A stretch of DNA of 64,000 nucleotides from assembly GCF_020379485.1 (NCBI RefSeq), contig NC_063444.1, positions 7,202,652 through 7,266,651 of the forward strand. The letters are read 5' to 3'. The DNA comes from Brassica napus (Eukaryota; Streptophyta; Magnoliopsida; Brassicales; Brassicaceae). A program made the translations under genes and the position numbers. The notes under the pieces are model-generated. The model searched no databases, was not told where the DNA came from, and was given only the letters and a program-made list of their open reading frames with translations. Positions 11,125 through 23,690 of the stretch are shown here, one piece after another; the stretch's first letter is position 1, and every line of letters begins with the position of its first letter.

Positions 11125-13686
11125 CCCTCCTTCAGTTTGGACGTGGGATTTGCGAACGTTCAAGCTGGTCCTAAATGAGTTGAAGAGTGAACTGGGTAGT
11201 CCTTTGGTGAAGATGTCAGCGTATTGGTATTCTGTAGGAACATGAAGGACTTTAACTTCACATAGGGCCACTTTTTCTCGTACAAAATGGAGATCAAGCT
11301 CAACATGTTTCGTTCTTTGAAGTTTGACTGGATTGCTTGAGAGATACACTGAGCTTACATTTTCGCAAAAGATCAGAGTGGCTTTGCTCATAGGGATGTG
11401 CATCTCCAACAGTAGGTTTCTTAGCCAGCACGTCTCAGCTATGGTGTTTGCTACGCCACGATATTCAGCCTCCGCACTGCTCTGTGAGATCGTGTGTTGT
11501 CTCTTTGACGACCAGGATAACAGATTGTCTCCAAGGTATACACAGTATCCAGAAGTAGACCTCCTAGTGTCTGGACACCCAGCCCAATCAGCGTCGGAGT
11601 AAGCTGTCAATGTGTCTAGCTTGGACTTGTAAATCTGTACCCCGTGAGATATTGTGCCCTGAACGTATCGGATTATTCTCTTTAGGGCATTGAAGTGAGA
11701 GCTACGAGGGTCGTGCATGAACATACAGATTTGCTGCACAGCATACGTTATATCAGGTCTGGTGAAGGTTAAATATTGGAGAGCCCCAGCCAAGCTTCGG
11801 TAATGAGTCGGGTTGCCGAGTTTGACACCATCCTCTGCTGATAACTTGGATTGAACGTCAACTGGTGTACTAACTGGTTTGCATTCTTTCATTCCCGCTC
11901 TCTCAATTATCTCCAAGGCATATTGTTGTTGAGAGAGAAGTAAGCCGGCTTTGTTGTATTGAACCTTAACTCCAAGAAAGTGTGATAGCTGGCCCATATC
12001 CGTCATTGGGAACTCTTGCTTTAGACTGTTGATGATCGTGGCGAGCAAGGTCGGAGAGGAACCAGTGAGCACAATGTCGTCTACATATAGAATAAGATAG
12101 GCCATCTGAGAACCTTTCTTGTACACGAACAGAGAGCTGTCTGATTTGGTGGATTTGAACCCAAGCGAGTGGAGAAAGTGACTGATTCTTGCATTCCAAG
12201 CTCTTGGTGCTTGTTTAAGTCCATAGAGAGCTTTCTCCAATTTGCATACATGTTTTGGGTGGTTCCTATCAACAAAACCAGGGGGTTGATGCATATAAAT
12301 AGTTTCTGATATGGTACCATGGAGGAATGCATTCTGGACATCTAGTTGCTTGATTTGCCATCCTCTACTCAAAGCAACATTAAGAACTGTCCGGATAGAA
12401 GCAGGTTTCACCACTGGGCTAAATGTTTCATCATAGTCAACACCAGCTTTGTGACATTTTAAGACTCCATCTGCATCATATTTATGCTTATACAGCCACA
12501 AAGAGTTAATCACATTAGCACCATAAGGCCTGGGTACTAGACTCCAAGTCTTATTCTTAATTTGAGCACCGTACTCTTTGGTCATTCCAGGATTCCAGTT
12601 CGGATCACTTAGAGCTTTTTGGTGGTTTGATGGGATTCTAGACACAGAAGAGACATGGAGGTTGAATATTTTCTTGGGTTTGACAATCCCAGCCTGACCT
12701 CTTGTGGTCATTCGGGAGCGGGATGGAGCAGGAGGTTGCGTGGTGTTTAAGGTAGGTTCTTGAGATGAAGGAACAAGAGGAGCAGTGGGAGTGCTCGTTG
12801 GTTTAGGTTGCACCTGAGGAGTCTCAAGTATTGACTTGAACATGGCAGAGGGAGTTTCAAAGCTATCCAAGAAGCTGTAAGATGTTTTCGGTTCAGGTTT
12901 GGCAGCGGGGAAAGTTGACTCATCGAAAATCACATGTCTAGAGATGATGATTCGATTTGTTTTGAGGTCTAAACAGCGGTATCCCCTGTGGTGAACAGGG
13001 TAACCCAAAAAGAGACATGGTGTTGATCTTGGAGAGAGTTTATGAGCTGGAGAGTGGTTCATGTTAGGAAACGCAAGACATCCAAATGTACGGAGATGAT
13101 CGTACGTACGGTGCTTGCCATAAATGAGGAAGTGAGGTGTTTTAGCTACAATGGCTGAAGAAGGAAGAATATTAAGGACATGAACAGCAGCGTGAAGAGC
13201 TTCAGGCCAGTATGAAGGGGGAATTTTCGCTTGGAACAAGAGAGTTCTAATGGCATTGTTCACAGTCCTAATCATCCTCTCAGATTTGCCGTTTTGTTGA
13301 GAGGTGTAAGGACATGAGAAACGAACATTGATACCATTTTGAGCGAAATGCTCTAGAAATTTAGAGTTCTTGTATTCACCACCATTATCACATTGAAACT
13401 CCATGTATTGGCTTTGAACTGGGTTTTGACAAAAGAGGAAAAGTGAATGTATTTAGCAAACACATCACTTTTGTTTCTTAATGGATAAACCCATAAATAG
13501 TGAGAAAAATTATCAAGGAAAAGAACATAGTATTTGATGCCACTTAGGCTAGGAATAGGAGATGTCCATAAGTCTGAATGAATTAGATCAAATGGATGCA
13601 AGCTTTTATTTCCCGAAGTAAAGAAAGGTTGTTTTAAGTGTTTCCCCAACTGACAAGCATTACAAAAAGGTAAGCTGTGTGTAGAA
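11122..13686 (-). pseudogene. Copia pol: integrase C-part, reverse transcriptase, RNase H
   Basis: The main open frame (13404-11122, about 760 codons) starts within the integrase core (CDNGGEY, PYTSQQNGKSERMIRTVNN). It continues through reverse transcriptase (LDVQNAFLHG; catalytic YVDD in LILYVDDIVLTG) to Copia-type RNase H (AYSDADWAGCPDTRRSTSGY and SSAEAEYRG). Upstream, 13686-13400 in another frame holds CNACQLGKH (the zinc-binding half) and the first catalytic Asp region (HSDLWTSPIPSLSGIKYYV). A 1-nt shift near 13400 separates the two. RT and RNase H look intact, but the integrase is split by this frameshift and by the solo LTR. Confidence 0.9.
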
Positions 13687-14158
13687 CCTAAAATATACAC
13701 TAAGTATTTGATAGTGATCGGGAGTTTGATTTAGGGAAGACAAAAGATGTAGGCAACAATATCTTTAGAACACAACGATGTTAACAATTTCCGGTAGGCA
13801 AAAATGGACTTTATTGATGAATAAGATTGAATACAATAAGTTGAACTAGATCGAATTACACAGGTGAGATCGATAAAGAAGAGGATCTAAGAACAAGAGA
13901 AAATAAGGTCGATGTATGTGTGTAGCTCTCTCTAGGGTTTTCAACGTGTCTTTCTTCATATCCCGTCTTCTTCCTTTATAGTAAGTCGACCTCGAGATGT
14001 TTCATAACGGTTCCGAGATCTTCGTCTCTTGTTCCGCGATCTCCGACGACCTCGATGACTCTTCTTCGAACTCGACTATTCGCTATGGGCTTTAGCTCCA
14101 TAAGGCCCATGTCTTTGATCGCGGCCCGTTAAGGTATTACCCAAAATTAGGTCCAACA
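13680..14158 (-). mobile_element. solo LTR nested in Copia integrase
   Basis: 479 bp, TGTAGAACC...GTCCAACA on the plus strand (TGTTGGAC...CTACA on the minus). It is flanked by ctgtg (13675-13679) and ctgtc (14159-14163), a 5-bp target duplication with one mismatch. Removing it with one repeat rejoins the integrase frame as NKDS/LPFCNACQ, so the boundaries are well supported. It carries no coding sequence. The parent LTR family was not identified. Confidence 0.85.
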
Positions 14159-15641
14159 CTGTCTTTATTACAAACTAGAGAATTTGAAGAAATAACAGAC
14201 CGAAGAGTCTCATTGTTTGCGTGGATAAGGCGTTTGTGCCACAAAGAGGGTGTCTCAGCAACGAAAACAGAGTGTTGATGAGATGTTTTGAGCGAAGGTG
14301 GCACATGGTAAAGATCACCTGAAGAATCACTGCAGAGTATTGTTTTCTTGGTTTGCAGGTCCTTCACAAAAAAGCCAAAAGGGTCAAATTCAACAGTACA
14401 ACAATTATCAGTAGTGAAATGTCGAGCATAAACAAGGTTTTTGACAATTTTGGGGGCAACAAGAACGTTTTGAAGTTTCAGAGGTCGTGTTGGACAAGGT
14501 ATAAACGAGCTACCAGTTTGATTAATGGGTATAGAGGAACCGTTACCTACAACCACTGCATTTCCGGTGTTCAAATTAAGAACATAATGAAGCATACCTG
14601 AGCTAGATGCAAGGTGTGATGACGTCCCGGAATCCATATACCAGTTTTTTGATGGCTCTTGGAGAGTCATGGTGTTGAAGGCCGATGCAAAATCAGTTGT
14701 AGGCTGACTGTGATCGACGTAGTGAGCCTCCTGCTGATTGTTGGAATGTTGGGGAGTGATCGCACGTGGGTTGTACGCTGGAGTTGGATAGGTCATCCAA
14801 GGCGCTTGAGATCCATTCTGCCAGTTGTATTGACCAGGCCAGAAAGGCATAGGCATTCCCCAATTGTTGTAAGGCTGACGGTTGTAGTTGTTGTTGTAGC
14901 GCCCACGTCCACGTCATCCTCGTTTATTTCCTCTGTTATTACGAGACTGGTTAGTTGCTGATTTCCTGGTTTGCCTTCGGAATGTGTTGAAACCAGCGCA
15001 GTTGAGGAGGATGAATTGTCTGAGTGAACAACGGTACCCTTGTGCAGTTTCTTGAGGCGAGTTTTCTCCATCTCCAACATGTTTCGAGCTTCGTCAAACG
15101 TTGGGAACGGTTTCTGGTGTTTAATCACGTTAATGATGTGATCAAAGCGCTCGTTGAGACCGTTGAGCATATACATCACCAGAGTCTTGTCACTGACAGG
15201 CGCTTCAACGTTTTCGAACAGGTCAGCGATGGCTTTTAGACTCAGGGAGTAGTCATGTATCGACATATCACCGATCTCCTTTGTGCAAAGATAGTTATCG
15301 AGCTGAATAGCTCGGGCTTCTTTGTTGTTTCGAAACTGGTTTTCGATACGAAGCCAAATATCCAATGCTGCACCTCCTGTTTTGAAACAGGTCTTGAACA
15401 GCGGTGGCGCTAGAGTCCCGTAGATCCAGAGCTTCACCAGTCCATCCTTCTTCTTCCATGGTGTATCATCAGCACCAGTAGGATTGGACATACCGTCGAC
15501 TTGTCCAAGGACATCGAAGGCTAAACAATGCGTCAAGAATAACTCATGCCAAGTATCATAATTGAAGACGTCAAGGTCAAGCACAAACGGAATGTGCGTC
15601 TTAATGTTTGTGACTCCAAACGCCCATTCCACCACAGCCAT
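14159..15641 (-). pseudogene. Copia gag and protease
   Basis: Gag starts at ATG 15641 (MAVVEWAFGVTNIKTHIP) and carries the gag core (YDTWHELFLTHCLAFDVLG, then AIQLDNYLCTKEIGDMSIHD). No CCHC zinc knuckle was seen; instead there is an RG-rich stretch. A frameshift and an in-frame TGA near 14920 interrupt it. The next frame (from about 14856) contains the aspartic protease motif (WYMDSGTSSHLAS) and the gag-pre-integrase histidine region (LWHKRLIHANNETL), then runs into the nested solo LTR. Confidence 0.85.
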
Positions 15642-15725
15642 GAAGGTTGATTTTGAAAACGGTACAGAACGAAGAGAAAAGAAAAGAAGAAAAATTGGAT
15701 CATAAGAGCTATAGCTCTGATACCA

Positions 15726-15876
15726 TGAAAGACTTTGTATTTCCTTAATCAAAACGGAACGATCTACAAGATGTTATATGTACAGAGTTGTTATGAGATC
15801 TTCCTACAATCCAGGAGAGATCATTCTAACGTTTGACTATACAAACTAACCGAGAATATCTAGGAATATTCTTTCA
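15726..15876 (-). repeat. Copia 5' LTR
   Basis: 151 bp, differing from the other LTR at about five positions, including a 1-bp indel. The tRNA-iMet primer-binding site lies immediately inside. Confidence 0.9.
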
Positions 15877-16088
15877 GTCTTGTAGCAGAGACCCTTTCTT
15901 CTTGAGATTGCTTGGTGGATGGTCATCGATGGTAACTTCAAGAGATGAACAGATGACAAATGATAGAACAAAAGAAATATAAGAGAAAATAGAAATCAAA
16001 ACATTCACTATATATTTAGAGATTTTCATTCTGATGTCAATCACTCTTGCTAAGCACACTAAGAAAAGAATCTCAAAGCAAAAAAAAC

Positions 16089-16114
16089 CCTCTCTCTCTC
16101 TCTCTCTCTCTCAA
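16089..16114. repeat. (CT)n microsatellite
   Basis: About 13 CT dinucleotide units, just upstream of the b561 start codon (minus strand), where 5' UTR (CT)n tracts are common in plants. Confidence 0.85.
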
Positions 16115-16346
16115 AATCAGTTTTCCATCATTCTATGGAAAGGAAGACACACGATAGATATACACATATGCATGAAACATAAGTGTACAATGCAAGTGGT
16201 GAATAGGTGAGATGCAAGATGGAGAGATGATGTATGTGATTGCTGGTGCAAAAGAGGCTTTAAATGGAATTTCTGAGGGCCTAGCTAGTTAAGCAAATGA
16301 TATTCAATTTGATAATGGAGGTATGGGCCAAATTCACGTTATATTC

Positions 16347-18890
16347 TTTTTTTGCTAAATTGTAAATTTCATATTAATGAAAAAAAGATCTATAATGAAA
16401 CCTTAGTTCTGAGCCATCTTGGCAAAAAGAAAGAAAAAACAAGATGGATCAAGGATAATAAGTCTAACAACAACTAGATTAACGCATCTAAAGAGACATG
16501 AGAGAGCTGAAGTGTTTACGCTCCCTCTTGGCGAAGATTATGTTTCTTACTTCCCTATCAATTTCAGAGAACACTGAAGCCGCAGGGATAGATATTTGGT
16601 TATGAAGCAGATTGTTCCTCTGTTTCCAGAGGTGAAACACTGATGCTTGTGAAGCTATTTTCCGCAGCAGCTTCATGTCCATGTTCCTCGCGTCTCGGAT
16701 CCAGGAGAGCAGCTCCGCCCAGTTGGTGATCGATGTAGAGGGTGGTCATCTGAAGAACACCTCTCTCCACATCTCCATGCTATACTCGCATGATAACAGC
16801 AGATGATCTCTTGTTTCAGTATCTCTGGAGCAGAAAGTACAAGTGATCGGGACAGGCATTCCCCAAGCCGCAAGCCTTTCTCTCGTTGGGAGTCTGTCAT
16901 AGTTGGCAACCCACATCGTGAAGGCGTGCTTCGGTACCACCCCCTTGAACCAGACAACATCAACCCAATCTTTAACCGGTTGTCTTGGCCTCAATACTTC
17001 CCATGTCGTGGAAGAGTTAAATGTCCACAACGGTGAGTCTCCTGCAATCCATTCAAAGTCATCCTCAATATCCACATTTAAAGGAAGAGAGATAGTAGTG
17101 AGGTGGGCATGAAGCTCCACTTCTTGCGCTGATCTTGGATGAGGCAGTGACCAATTTGAGCCTACTATTGCATCAGCAACCATAGCGGTTCTCATAATTC
17201 TTAAAGCTCGTGGACCAAGAGGACCAATGTAGTCGATTAACTGTCCCAACGGCGTCCATATATCAAACCAGAAGCTGGTATGTTGACCGTTTCCCAGAAC
17301 TGTTCTGAAAAACTGAAGGGCTAGAGGTCTGAGCTTATGGAGTCTCTTCCAGGCCCAAGAAACGCCATTTGAAGGTTCAATTGTCCAGAAGCATTTATTG
17401 AGAAGATGGACACTTCTGTGCCAATCCGCCCAAAGAGATTGGGAATTCGAAAGCAAGATCCAGATGAACTTTAAGCATAGAACCTGGTTCCACACCAAGA
17501 AGCTTCTAAGTCCAAGGCCTCCTTCATTTTTTGGCAAGCAAAAGGTAGACCAGGCTACCTTAGCGATGCCTTTCTTGTCAATACTACCTGACCAAAGGAA
17601 ACGGGAACTGAGGGACTCAATATCCTTTATACAACCTTTGGGTAAGATAAATGCCGAGATCCAGAAATTAACAATGCCGAAGATGACGGTTTTGAGAAGT
17701 TGTATTCTACCAGCGAAAGAAAGCATTTTCGTTGACCAGGAGCGGAAGCAAGCTGTGATCTTCATCATAAGAGGGGCATATTCCGAGATTTTCAGTTTAC
17801 GGCTCATGAGAGAAAGACCAAGATACCTTATGGGGAATTTACCAAAAGAGAATCCATAGCTTTGGATGGCCGAGGATTCTATTTGGTCCAATCCCATGGT
17901 GAAGATCTCAGTTTTGGAAGTATTCATATGAAGACCGGACCAAGACGCAAAGTCATCAAGGCACTCTGAGATCCCGTGGAGGCTACTGCTGCTTCCATCG
18001 AAGAAGACCATGACGTCATCCGCAAACATGAGATGAGATAACTTTAAATGCTCGGTGTTAGGATGATATCGGATAGTCCCAGATTCATAGCGGGCGTGAA
18101 ACAGTCTTGAGAGGCATTCCATTGCCAGGACGAAGAGGTAAGGCGATAGAGGATCGCCTTGCCGTATCCCCTTTGTGCTCTTGAAGAAACCTCCTGATAT
18201 GCCGTTCACTGATATAGAGAATGAAGCCGTTGAGAGACACTCCGTAATAAGGCTGATAAAGCTTTCAGGTATGGCTAAAGCACGAAGTGTAGCCAGTATA
18301 AAGTCCCACCAAACCGTATCAAAGGCTTTCCGTCGGTCAACCTTGAGCTTACTGCTGTGGGTCGCAGCCTGGGTATTATAGCCGTTAACAAGGTCTGTTG
18401 CCAATAGAACGTTCTCAGCTAATAATCGCACCGGAAGAAACGCTGATTGGGACTTGGATATCATGAGCGGCAGGATCTCCTTTATCCTAGATGCAAGCAG
18501 CTTGGAGATAACTTTATACACAGTGTTGAGGCAGGAGATCGGTCGAAAGTCTGTGGTAAGAGAAGCATTTGTTTTCTTCGGGATAAGGACCAAAGAAGCA
18601 GAATTCCATTGTTTGAGAAGGCACCCAGAATGAAAGAACTCCCCAATCGCCTCAGTTACTTCAGGGCCGATGATAGACAATGCGTAGATAAAGAACTCTT
18701 TAGAATACCCATCAGGGCCACAAGTTTTATTGTTTGGTAAGGAGAAGAAGGCATTCCTGATTTTCTCGGAGGTGAAGTCCTTTTCAAAGCCTGCGATTTG
18801 AGTTGCCGAGCATTTAAAGTCAAACATCAAATCCAAGTCGCTCTGGACAAACATTTGTGGGGAGACCGGACTGCCAAGGAGGTCTTTGAA
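16347..18890 (-). mobile_element. 5'-truncated LINE, ORF2 reverse transcriptase fragment
   Basis: The minus-strand frame 18854-16746 (about 702 codons) begins upstream of the reverse transcriptase core (NKTCGPDGYSKEFF, KVDRRKAFDTVWWDFI, GIRQGDPLSPYLF, catalytic LMFADDVMVFFDG). It ends in a zinc-binding domain (WFKGVVPKHAFTMWVANYD, CTFCSRDTETRDHLLLSC). After a frameshift the tail continues at 16682-16488 (FHLWKQRNNLLHNQ). Unlike the LINE at the window start, no RNase H follows. A short poly(A) (T7 on the plus strand, 16347-16353) marks the 3' end. The endonuclease and ORF1 are missing, and the 5' break is near 18890. No TSD could be recognised. Confidence 0.85.
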
Positions 18891-18899
18891 TAATCATGG

Positions 18900-20640
18900 T
18901 CAGTATATAAGTCAAAAAGGGATAACAAAAAAGAAGTAAAAAATATTATTTGCTTGGGAATTTAAATTTGCATACCAAGAGTATACCTTTGTGTAGTTGC
19001 AGGCCGATCATGGACCATGCTAAATGAAATATTTGCCAAATGTCCCAAAAGTTTTGAAGAAAAATATATATACATAGGTTTCCAAAAAGAAAATTTGGAC
19101 TCCAAATTTATAAAAAATTATATTTTGGTTAAAATTGTTAATAAATCGCCTATGGTCCCTTAAATTTCATCCCCGCCCTATGTCGTTGATTCATGATCAC
19201 ATCCCCTTTTCTTCTTGTTAACTTAATGTACGCACATATAAATGTATAGTATATATGTATATGCTCATGCAGACACAAACACACACCTCACATGTGAGCT
19301 TTTGGAATTTAGGAGTTACGAAAGGGAATAAAAAAAATAGTCTTAGCTTTTCAATTTGGTCCCATAAGCAATCAAATAAGTTACTTGTTACTGATGTAAT
19401 TAATGCTTAGTATGCTCATAGATTAATAATCTTCTTTGGAAATTTTCTTGTTATCATCATTTATCACAATGATATATATAAGAAGTTTGCAAAATTATTA
19501 TGCAAAATAGCTAATTGGCCATTATATCAAGCAAGTTTTTTCAATACTAAAAGATATTTGATAATTTTCTTTTCATCTATTTATCTGTCAAATTTTTAAG
19601 GTTTGTTTTGAATGTGGTAATCTCTGTCATGACATAGAGAATTGCGAAGATAACAAAAGGAAAACCTACGATTTAGTTCATTCACATTGTATCGCGGTGA
19701 CCTACCGCTCACCGAAATGATTACAAATGCATGGCTAAAAGTCTATTATTCCATCGACTGAAACACTAACTAACTATATATGATTACACCTAATGAATTA
19801 TTTGGTAGGCAGTCAATTTTATATTAACTTTCTCTCCTTTTATCCACTTCTTTATCAAAGTTGATCAATATCATGAAAGAGGAATTTTCAGCGACGAACA
19901 TGTTACACTTATGTTACAGATAAATTAAAATAGCTCGGTCATTTCCAAATCCATTTTCCAAAAATTATAGTTTATTCAAAATAATGATGATGAATAACCA
20001 ACTTTTTTAATCCCAATCCAGGCAATAAGCCATACTATTTCTTGGTCACTGGATCGTTAGGTCAACCGTGGACAAACCATTGGTCAATAGTTTAATTAGT
20101 TTTAATAAATACATATATATATATATATATAACTGTAACAAATTAGGAATTAGATATATAATAAAAATATATATAAAATTAAAATTAATAAATATTTGAA
20201 TATCTAATGTGAATAATGAAATTAATTGTTAAATTACAATAAATCAAAAGCAAAACATCGAAAAGATTCTAATAACATGTCAACTGCAAAAGTAAACTAA
20301 AAAAATACGCAAACGATTTATATTCTTTGCAACCGTAAATTGTAATAGACATAAACGAATTGTTGATGTTCAAATCAGTTTTTTTTTTTTGGTATGCATC
20401 TTTTCAAATATTGATCCACTACACTCACAACTAGATGCAACCTTAAGTTGACTAAATATTTGTGTAGCTAACTTTTGTAAAATTGGAGCATTACATCCAA
20501 AATATCTTCATCATGCATCTAAACATTTATAAATATATTAGAATACTCTAAATATAATAATTTAAGTCAAAGGTGATACATATCGAGTCACCCATCAGTT
20601 CAACCGGTAGCCGGGTTCTCGGTTTTAGCGTTTTTTTTTT
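18900..20640. other. AT-rich stretch without recognisable genes
   Basis: No protein motifs or terminal repeats were found. A (TA)n run sits near 20110-20130. The last 60 bp hold a degenerate caaccggtagccgggttctcgg motif that has a diverged counterpart beyond the CACTA element at about 31110-31160. Confidence 0.4.
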
Positions 20641-21300
20641 CACTACAAGAAAACATCAAGGATTCTGAGGGAAAAAATCGTCGGAATTTCGTCGGAATAT
20701 CGTTATTCCGACGAAATTCCGACGAAACACGTCGTCGGAAATAATTCTTCGGAATTTCTTTTTTCCTCGGAAATCCCTCGGAATTTTCCGACGGAATTCC
20801 GAGGAAATAAATTTCCGAGGAAATTCTGAGGATCCCTAGTTTGTCGGAAAAGTCCTCGGAATATACCGAGGGAGAACTTCGTCGGGATAATTCCTCGGAA
20901 GTTCATCGATCGATGCGTGTTTGGACATATATACATCGATCGATAGGAGTATTTACCGACGGACTTTTTCCTCGGTTTATTCCGAGGAACTGTTCCCTCG
21001 GTATAATCCGAGGGATCCGTTCCTCGGAATTTTCCGAGGGAGCTGTCCCTCTTTCCGAGGGAAATGTCCCTCGGTATATTCCGAATGTTTTTTAAAAAAA
21101 CGGATCGATCGATGCATTTTTGTTCAAAAATGCATCGATCGATCAAGTGAAAATATAATTAATTTCCTCGGAATGTAAAAAATATTAATTTTTTTGAAAA
21201 ATAAAATTTCTGAAATTTAAATTCGAAAATATGAAATTAAAAGTAAAATTGAAATCATATTAATTAATATTCAAAGTTTCACAAATAAAAATAAAACATT
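20641..21300. repeat. CACTA 1 left subterminal repeat region
   Basis: Dense copies of a core like tcctcggaattttccgag in direct and inverted orientation, with several atcgatcgat palindromes (20907, 20936, 21104 and 21132, approximate). Family knowledge: such arrays bind the TNPA-type protein in En/Spm. Confidence 0.8.
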
Positions 21301-21322
21301 CCGAGTTTGGGGGAAAAAAAAA

Positions 21323-22929
21323 CTACGGGTCTGGCACGTCCGGGAACACCTCGTTCGGGTACATCCTCTGCATCATCTCCATCATTTGCTGGTTCAGCCT
21401 CCTCTGTGCCTCATAGCCCGCCTGTTGAGCCGCCATCTGGGTCTCCAACAAAGATATACGATCATCTTTGTCCTTCAACTGAGCCGTAAGTACTTCTGGA
21501 TCAACAAAGAGCGGTGGTGCAGAAGAAGGAGGAACCGACCGGGTGCGACGACCCAAACCGACCAAACGTCCCTTCTTCTTTGGAACCGACTGAATAGAAA
21601 AAAGCCAAATTTAGAAATTTAAACCAAGAAATAAATGAATTGAACTTTTAAAAAAAAGAACTTACGGATTCAACGATTTCGTTGATTCGAAACCGGGACA
21701 AGTTGGTCGAAGCCGTCGAAGCGTCATCCTCGGTTTGAAGCTGAGACACTTCGTCTACCACCTGAGTTTGGACCAGGTCGACCACGTCCCTCACAAGACC
21801 GTCATCAATCTGGCCGGTCTTCTTGTTGGTATACGCCCTCCTCATTAGGGCGAGATCATCAACCGGCTCGCCATCATTTTCTTCCGCCTTGAAAAAAAAC
21901 ATAAAATTAAAGAAACATTAGAAATTAGAAGAAATGCACAATAAATTTAAATTCTGAAACTCAAATAATTGAAGAAAAAACGGTTGAACTTACCATGCGA
22001 TCTCCGAGAGTGGCAATAGATTGAGCACCCAAGTTATGCTTGTAGATGCCCTTCCCTTTACGGTCGCTCCTGCGGTTGGTGGAGTTGGTGGAAGAAGTTT
22101 CTTTCGTCTCCTCCTTATCCCAATGCGCACACAACTCCTTCCAGACCGTGTCGTTCATCGACTTTGGGACCTTTTAATTAAAAAAAAAAAGAAAAAGTTT
22201 AATAAATTAAAAAATAGTTTAATAAATTAAAAAATTGTTTAATAAATTAAATCGAACCTTATTGATTTCCCACTTCTTCTTCCACTCGTGGATCTGCTTC
22301 CCATAGTTGTCCATTACTTTATGGACGAAGTGGTGATAGATAAAGAGCGTCTCATCGGAATTCCAGTTGAACTCTTGCTGAAAAAAAAACACAATTAGTA
22401 GAAAATTTATATTAAAGATTAAAAATATAAGTAAAAAATTAGAATACTTACCGCAAACTGACGAAACCACAGAACCTGCTTGTCGGTTGGGAAGTGAGTG
22501 AAAGTCGGATGTCCACTGTCGAGGGCCGAGTACATCATACGGTTGATCCATGCGCTGATCCCGTTCCCGGATCGGTTGAACCTTATTAAAAGAACAAACG
22601 GTTAATAATGAATCCAAATTTAAAGAAAAAAAAATGTTTAATTACCATGTTTGACCCCGTCCATGTGGATACGGAGTGAGATACGGAAGATGGTCACGAC
22701 CGGGCTGTTGAACCAACTCCGCAACCCTCATCACTCCCGGAGGACCCGGAGGAACAGGAGCGGATGCAGCAGCGGGAGCGAGAGGAGCATGAGCGGGTGC
22801 AGCAGAGGGAGATGTATGGTTGGAGCTGTGGGGCGAAGGGAATCCTGAAAATGGCTGGAATCCCGAGACTGGCTCCCCGTACCACCACGACCACGACGCT
22901 GTCGAGGCCGGGTCTGATCATCATGAGAC
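21323..22929 (-). CDS. TNPA-like protein of CACTA 1 (Transposase_24 family)
   Basis: Minus-strand exons with GT-AG junctions and consistent phase: 22929-22646, 22581-22452, 22377-22258, 22170-21994, 21887-21666, 21589-21323. The third to sixth exons are exact codon multiples. The second exon reads [20 protein letters not shown] and [17 protein letters not shown], and the third reads [20 protein letters not shown], features of the plant Transposase_24 (TNPA-like) family. The C-terminus is a coiled coil ([20 protein letters not shown]) and ends [12 protein letters not shown]. The first exon is Pro/Ala-rich; its upstream frame is uncertain because the frame that joins exon 2 has a stop near the exon start. 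From [11 protein letters not shown] on, no lesion is seen. Expected role: binding subterminal repeats. Confidence 0.75.
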
Positions 22930-23690
22930 CTGTAAATTAAAAAAATATATTTAATAAATACAGAAATATATAAATTAATTTTTTATTAAAAAAAAATCCC
23001 AAATAATTTAATCACAGAAAAAGATTTATATATATTAAATTTTTTTAATAAATATATAAAAATAGTTCTAATAAACAAAAAATAGTTTTAATAAATAAAA
23101 ATTGTTTAATAATTACAAAAAAATATTTTTAATATATATATATATATTAAAAATATTTTTAAATCCCAAATAATAGTATTTAATCACAAAAAAAGTTTTA
23201 TAGATATTTAAAATGTTTTGTAAAATCCAAAAAATCGAATTTATATAGAAATTTTTTTTTGTAAAATCCAAAAAATCGAATTTATATAGAAAAATCGTTT
23301 TGTAAAATACAAAAATCGATTTTATATACAAAAATCGATTTTATAAATACAAAAAATAAAAAAATTATAAAAAAATTCTAAATCAATTCAACAAAACAAA
23401 TTATTCAACCAAATCACAATTCTAAACCTATTATACAACCAAATCACAATCCTAACCAATCACCCTAACAAAAATCTATCAAAACTACATAAAAACCTAA
23501 CAAATAGAACCTAAGAGAGTGGGATAGGGTCCTTACATGATTTGTGTAAGAGAAGAGGGAGATCGCCGGAGATATCGTCGGATTTAAGGGGGAAATCGCC
23601 GGAGAGAAAGAGAGGAGTCGCGCAGAGGAAGAAGAAAGAAATAGGGAAGAAGAAGGGGCTTGTGGTTATAAAACCTAGGGTCCGACGGAC
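22930..23690. other. AT-rich segment upstream of the TNPA-like gene
   Basis: A/T-rich low-complexity sequence, probably an intron. A donor-like CAT/GTAAG near 23535 (minus) follows a purine-rich 5' leader, suggesting a non-coding first exon between about 23536 and 23640. Confidence 0.4.

Larger units (their letters stand above)
10973..15876 (-). mobile_element. Ty1/Copia LTR retrotransposon with nested solo LTR
   Basis: Two LTRs of about 151 bp (10973-11124 and 15726-15876, TGAAAG...CTTTCA, roughly 97% alike by eye) are flanked by the 5-bp TSD gtctt (10968-10972, 15877-15881). The element lies on the minus strand. Next to the 5' LTR is TGGTATCAGAGC, the initiator-Met tRNA primer site. Next to the 3' LTR is a purine tract (CTGAAGGAGGG). 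Domain order gag, protease, integrase, RT, RNase H makes it Copia. It is decayed: a frameshift and stop in gag, a nested solo LTR in integrase and a frameshift near 13400. It inserted into exon 1 of a b561 gene. Confidence 0.95.
9568..16029 (-). pseudogene. cytochrome b561/ferric-reductase-like membrane protein gene, disrupted by Copia
   Basis: Minus-strand exons: exon 1 from ATG 16029 (signal-like [20 protein letters not shown]), interrupted by the Copia element after 51 codons and resuming at 10967-10965; exon 2 10879-10697 ([20 protein letters not shown], a b561 helix with haem histidine, and FFYHHAIFQ); exon 3 10168-10025 ([22 protein letters not shown]); exon 4 from 9938 ([22 protein letters not shown]). 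The membrane helices and histidines fit the b561 core found in plant trans-membrane electron carriers. Lesions: Copia insertion at the end of exon 1, about a 5-nt deletion after HQRLG, a retroposon micro-insertion at 9778-9825, and a later frameshift before the C-terminus, which otherwise runs to a stop at 9568. The gene is dead in this sequence. Confidence 0.8.

Noticed and set aside
13686..13700. Start codon MYILGST for a separate integrase protein
   Set aside because: The ATG lies in the nested solo LTR; the real frame enters from upstream integrase sequence.
20841..21146. ORFs of 80-150 codons in the CACTA ends on both strands
   Set aside because: They are read-through of subterminal repeats (RGIPRN/EELFPT-type repetitive translation), not genes.
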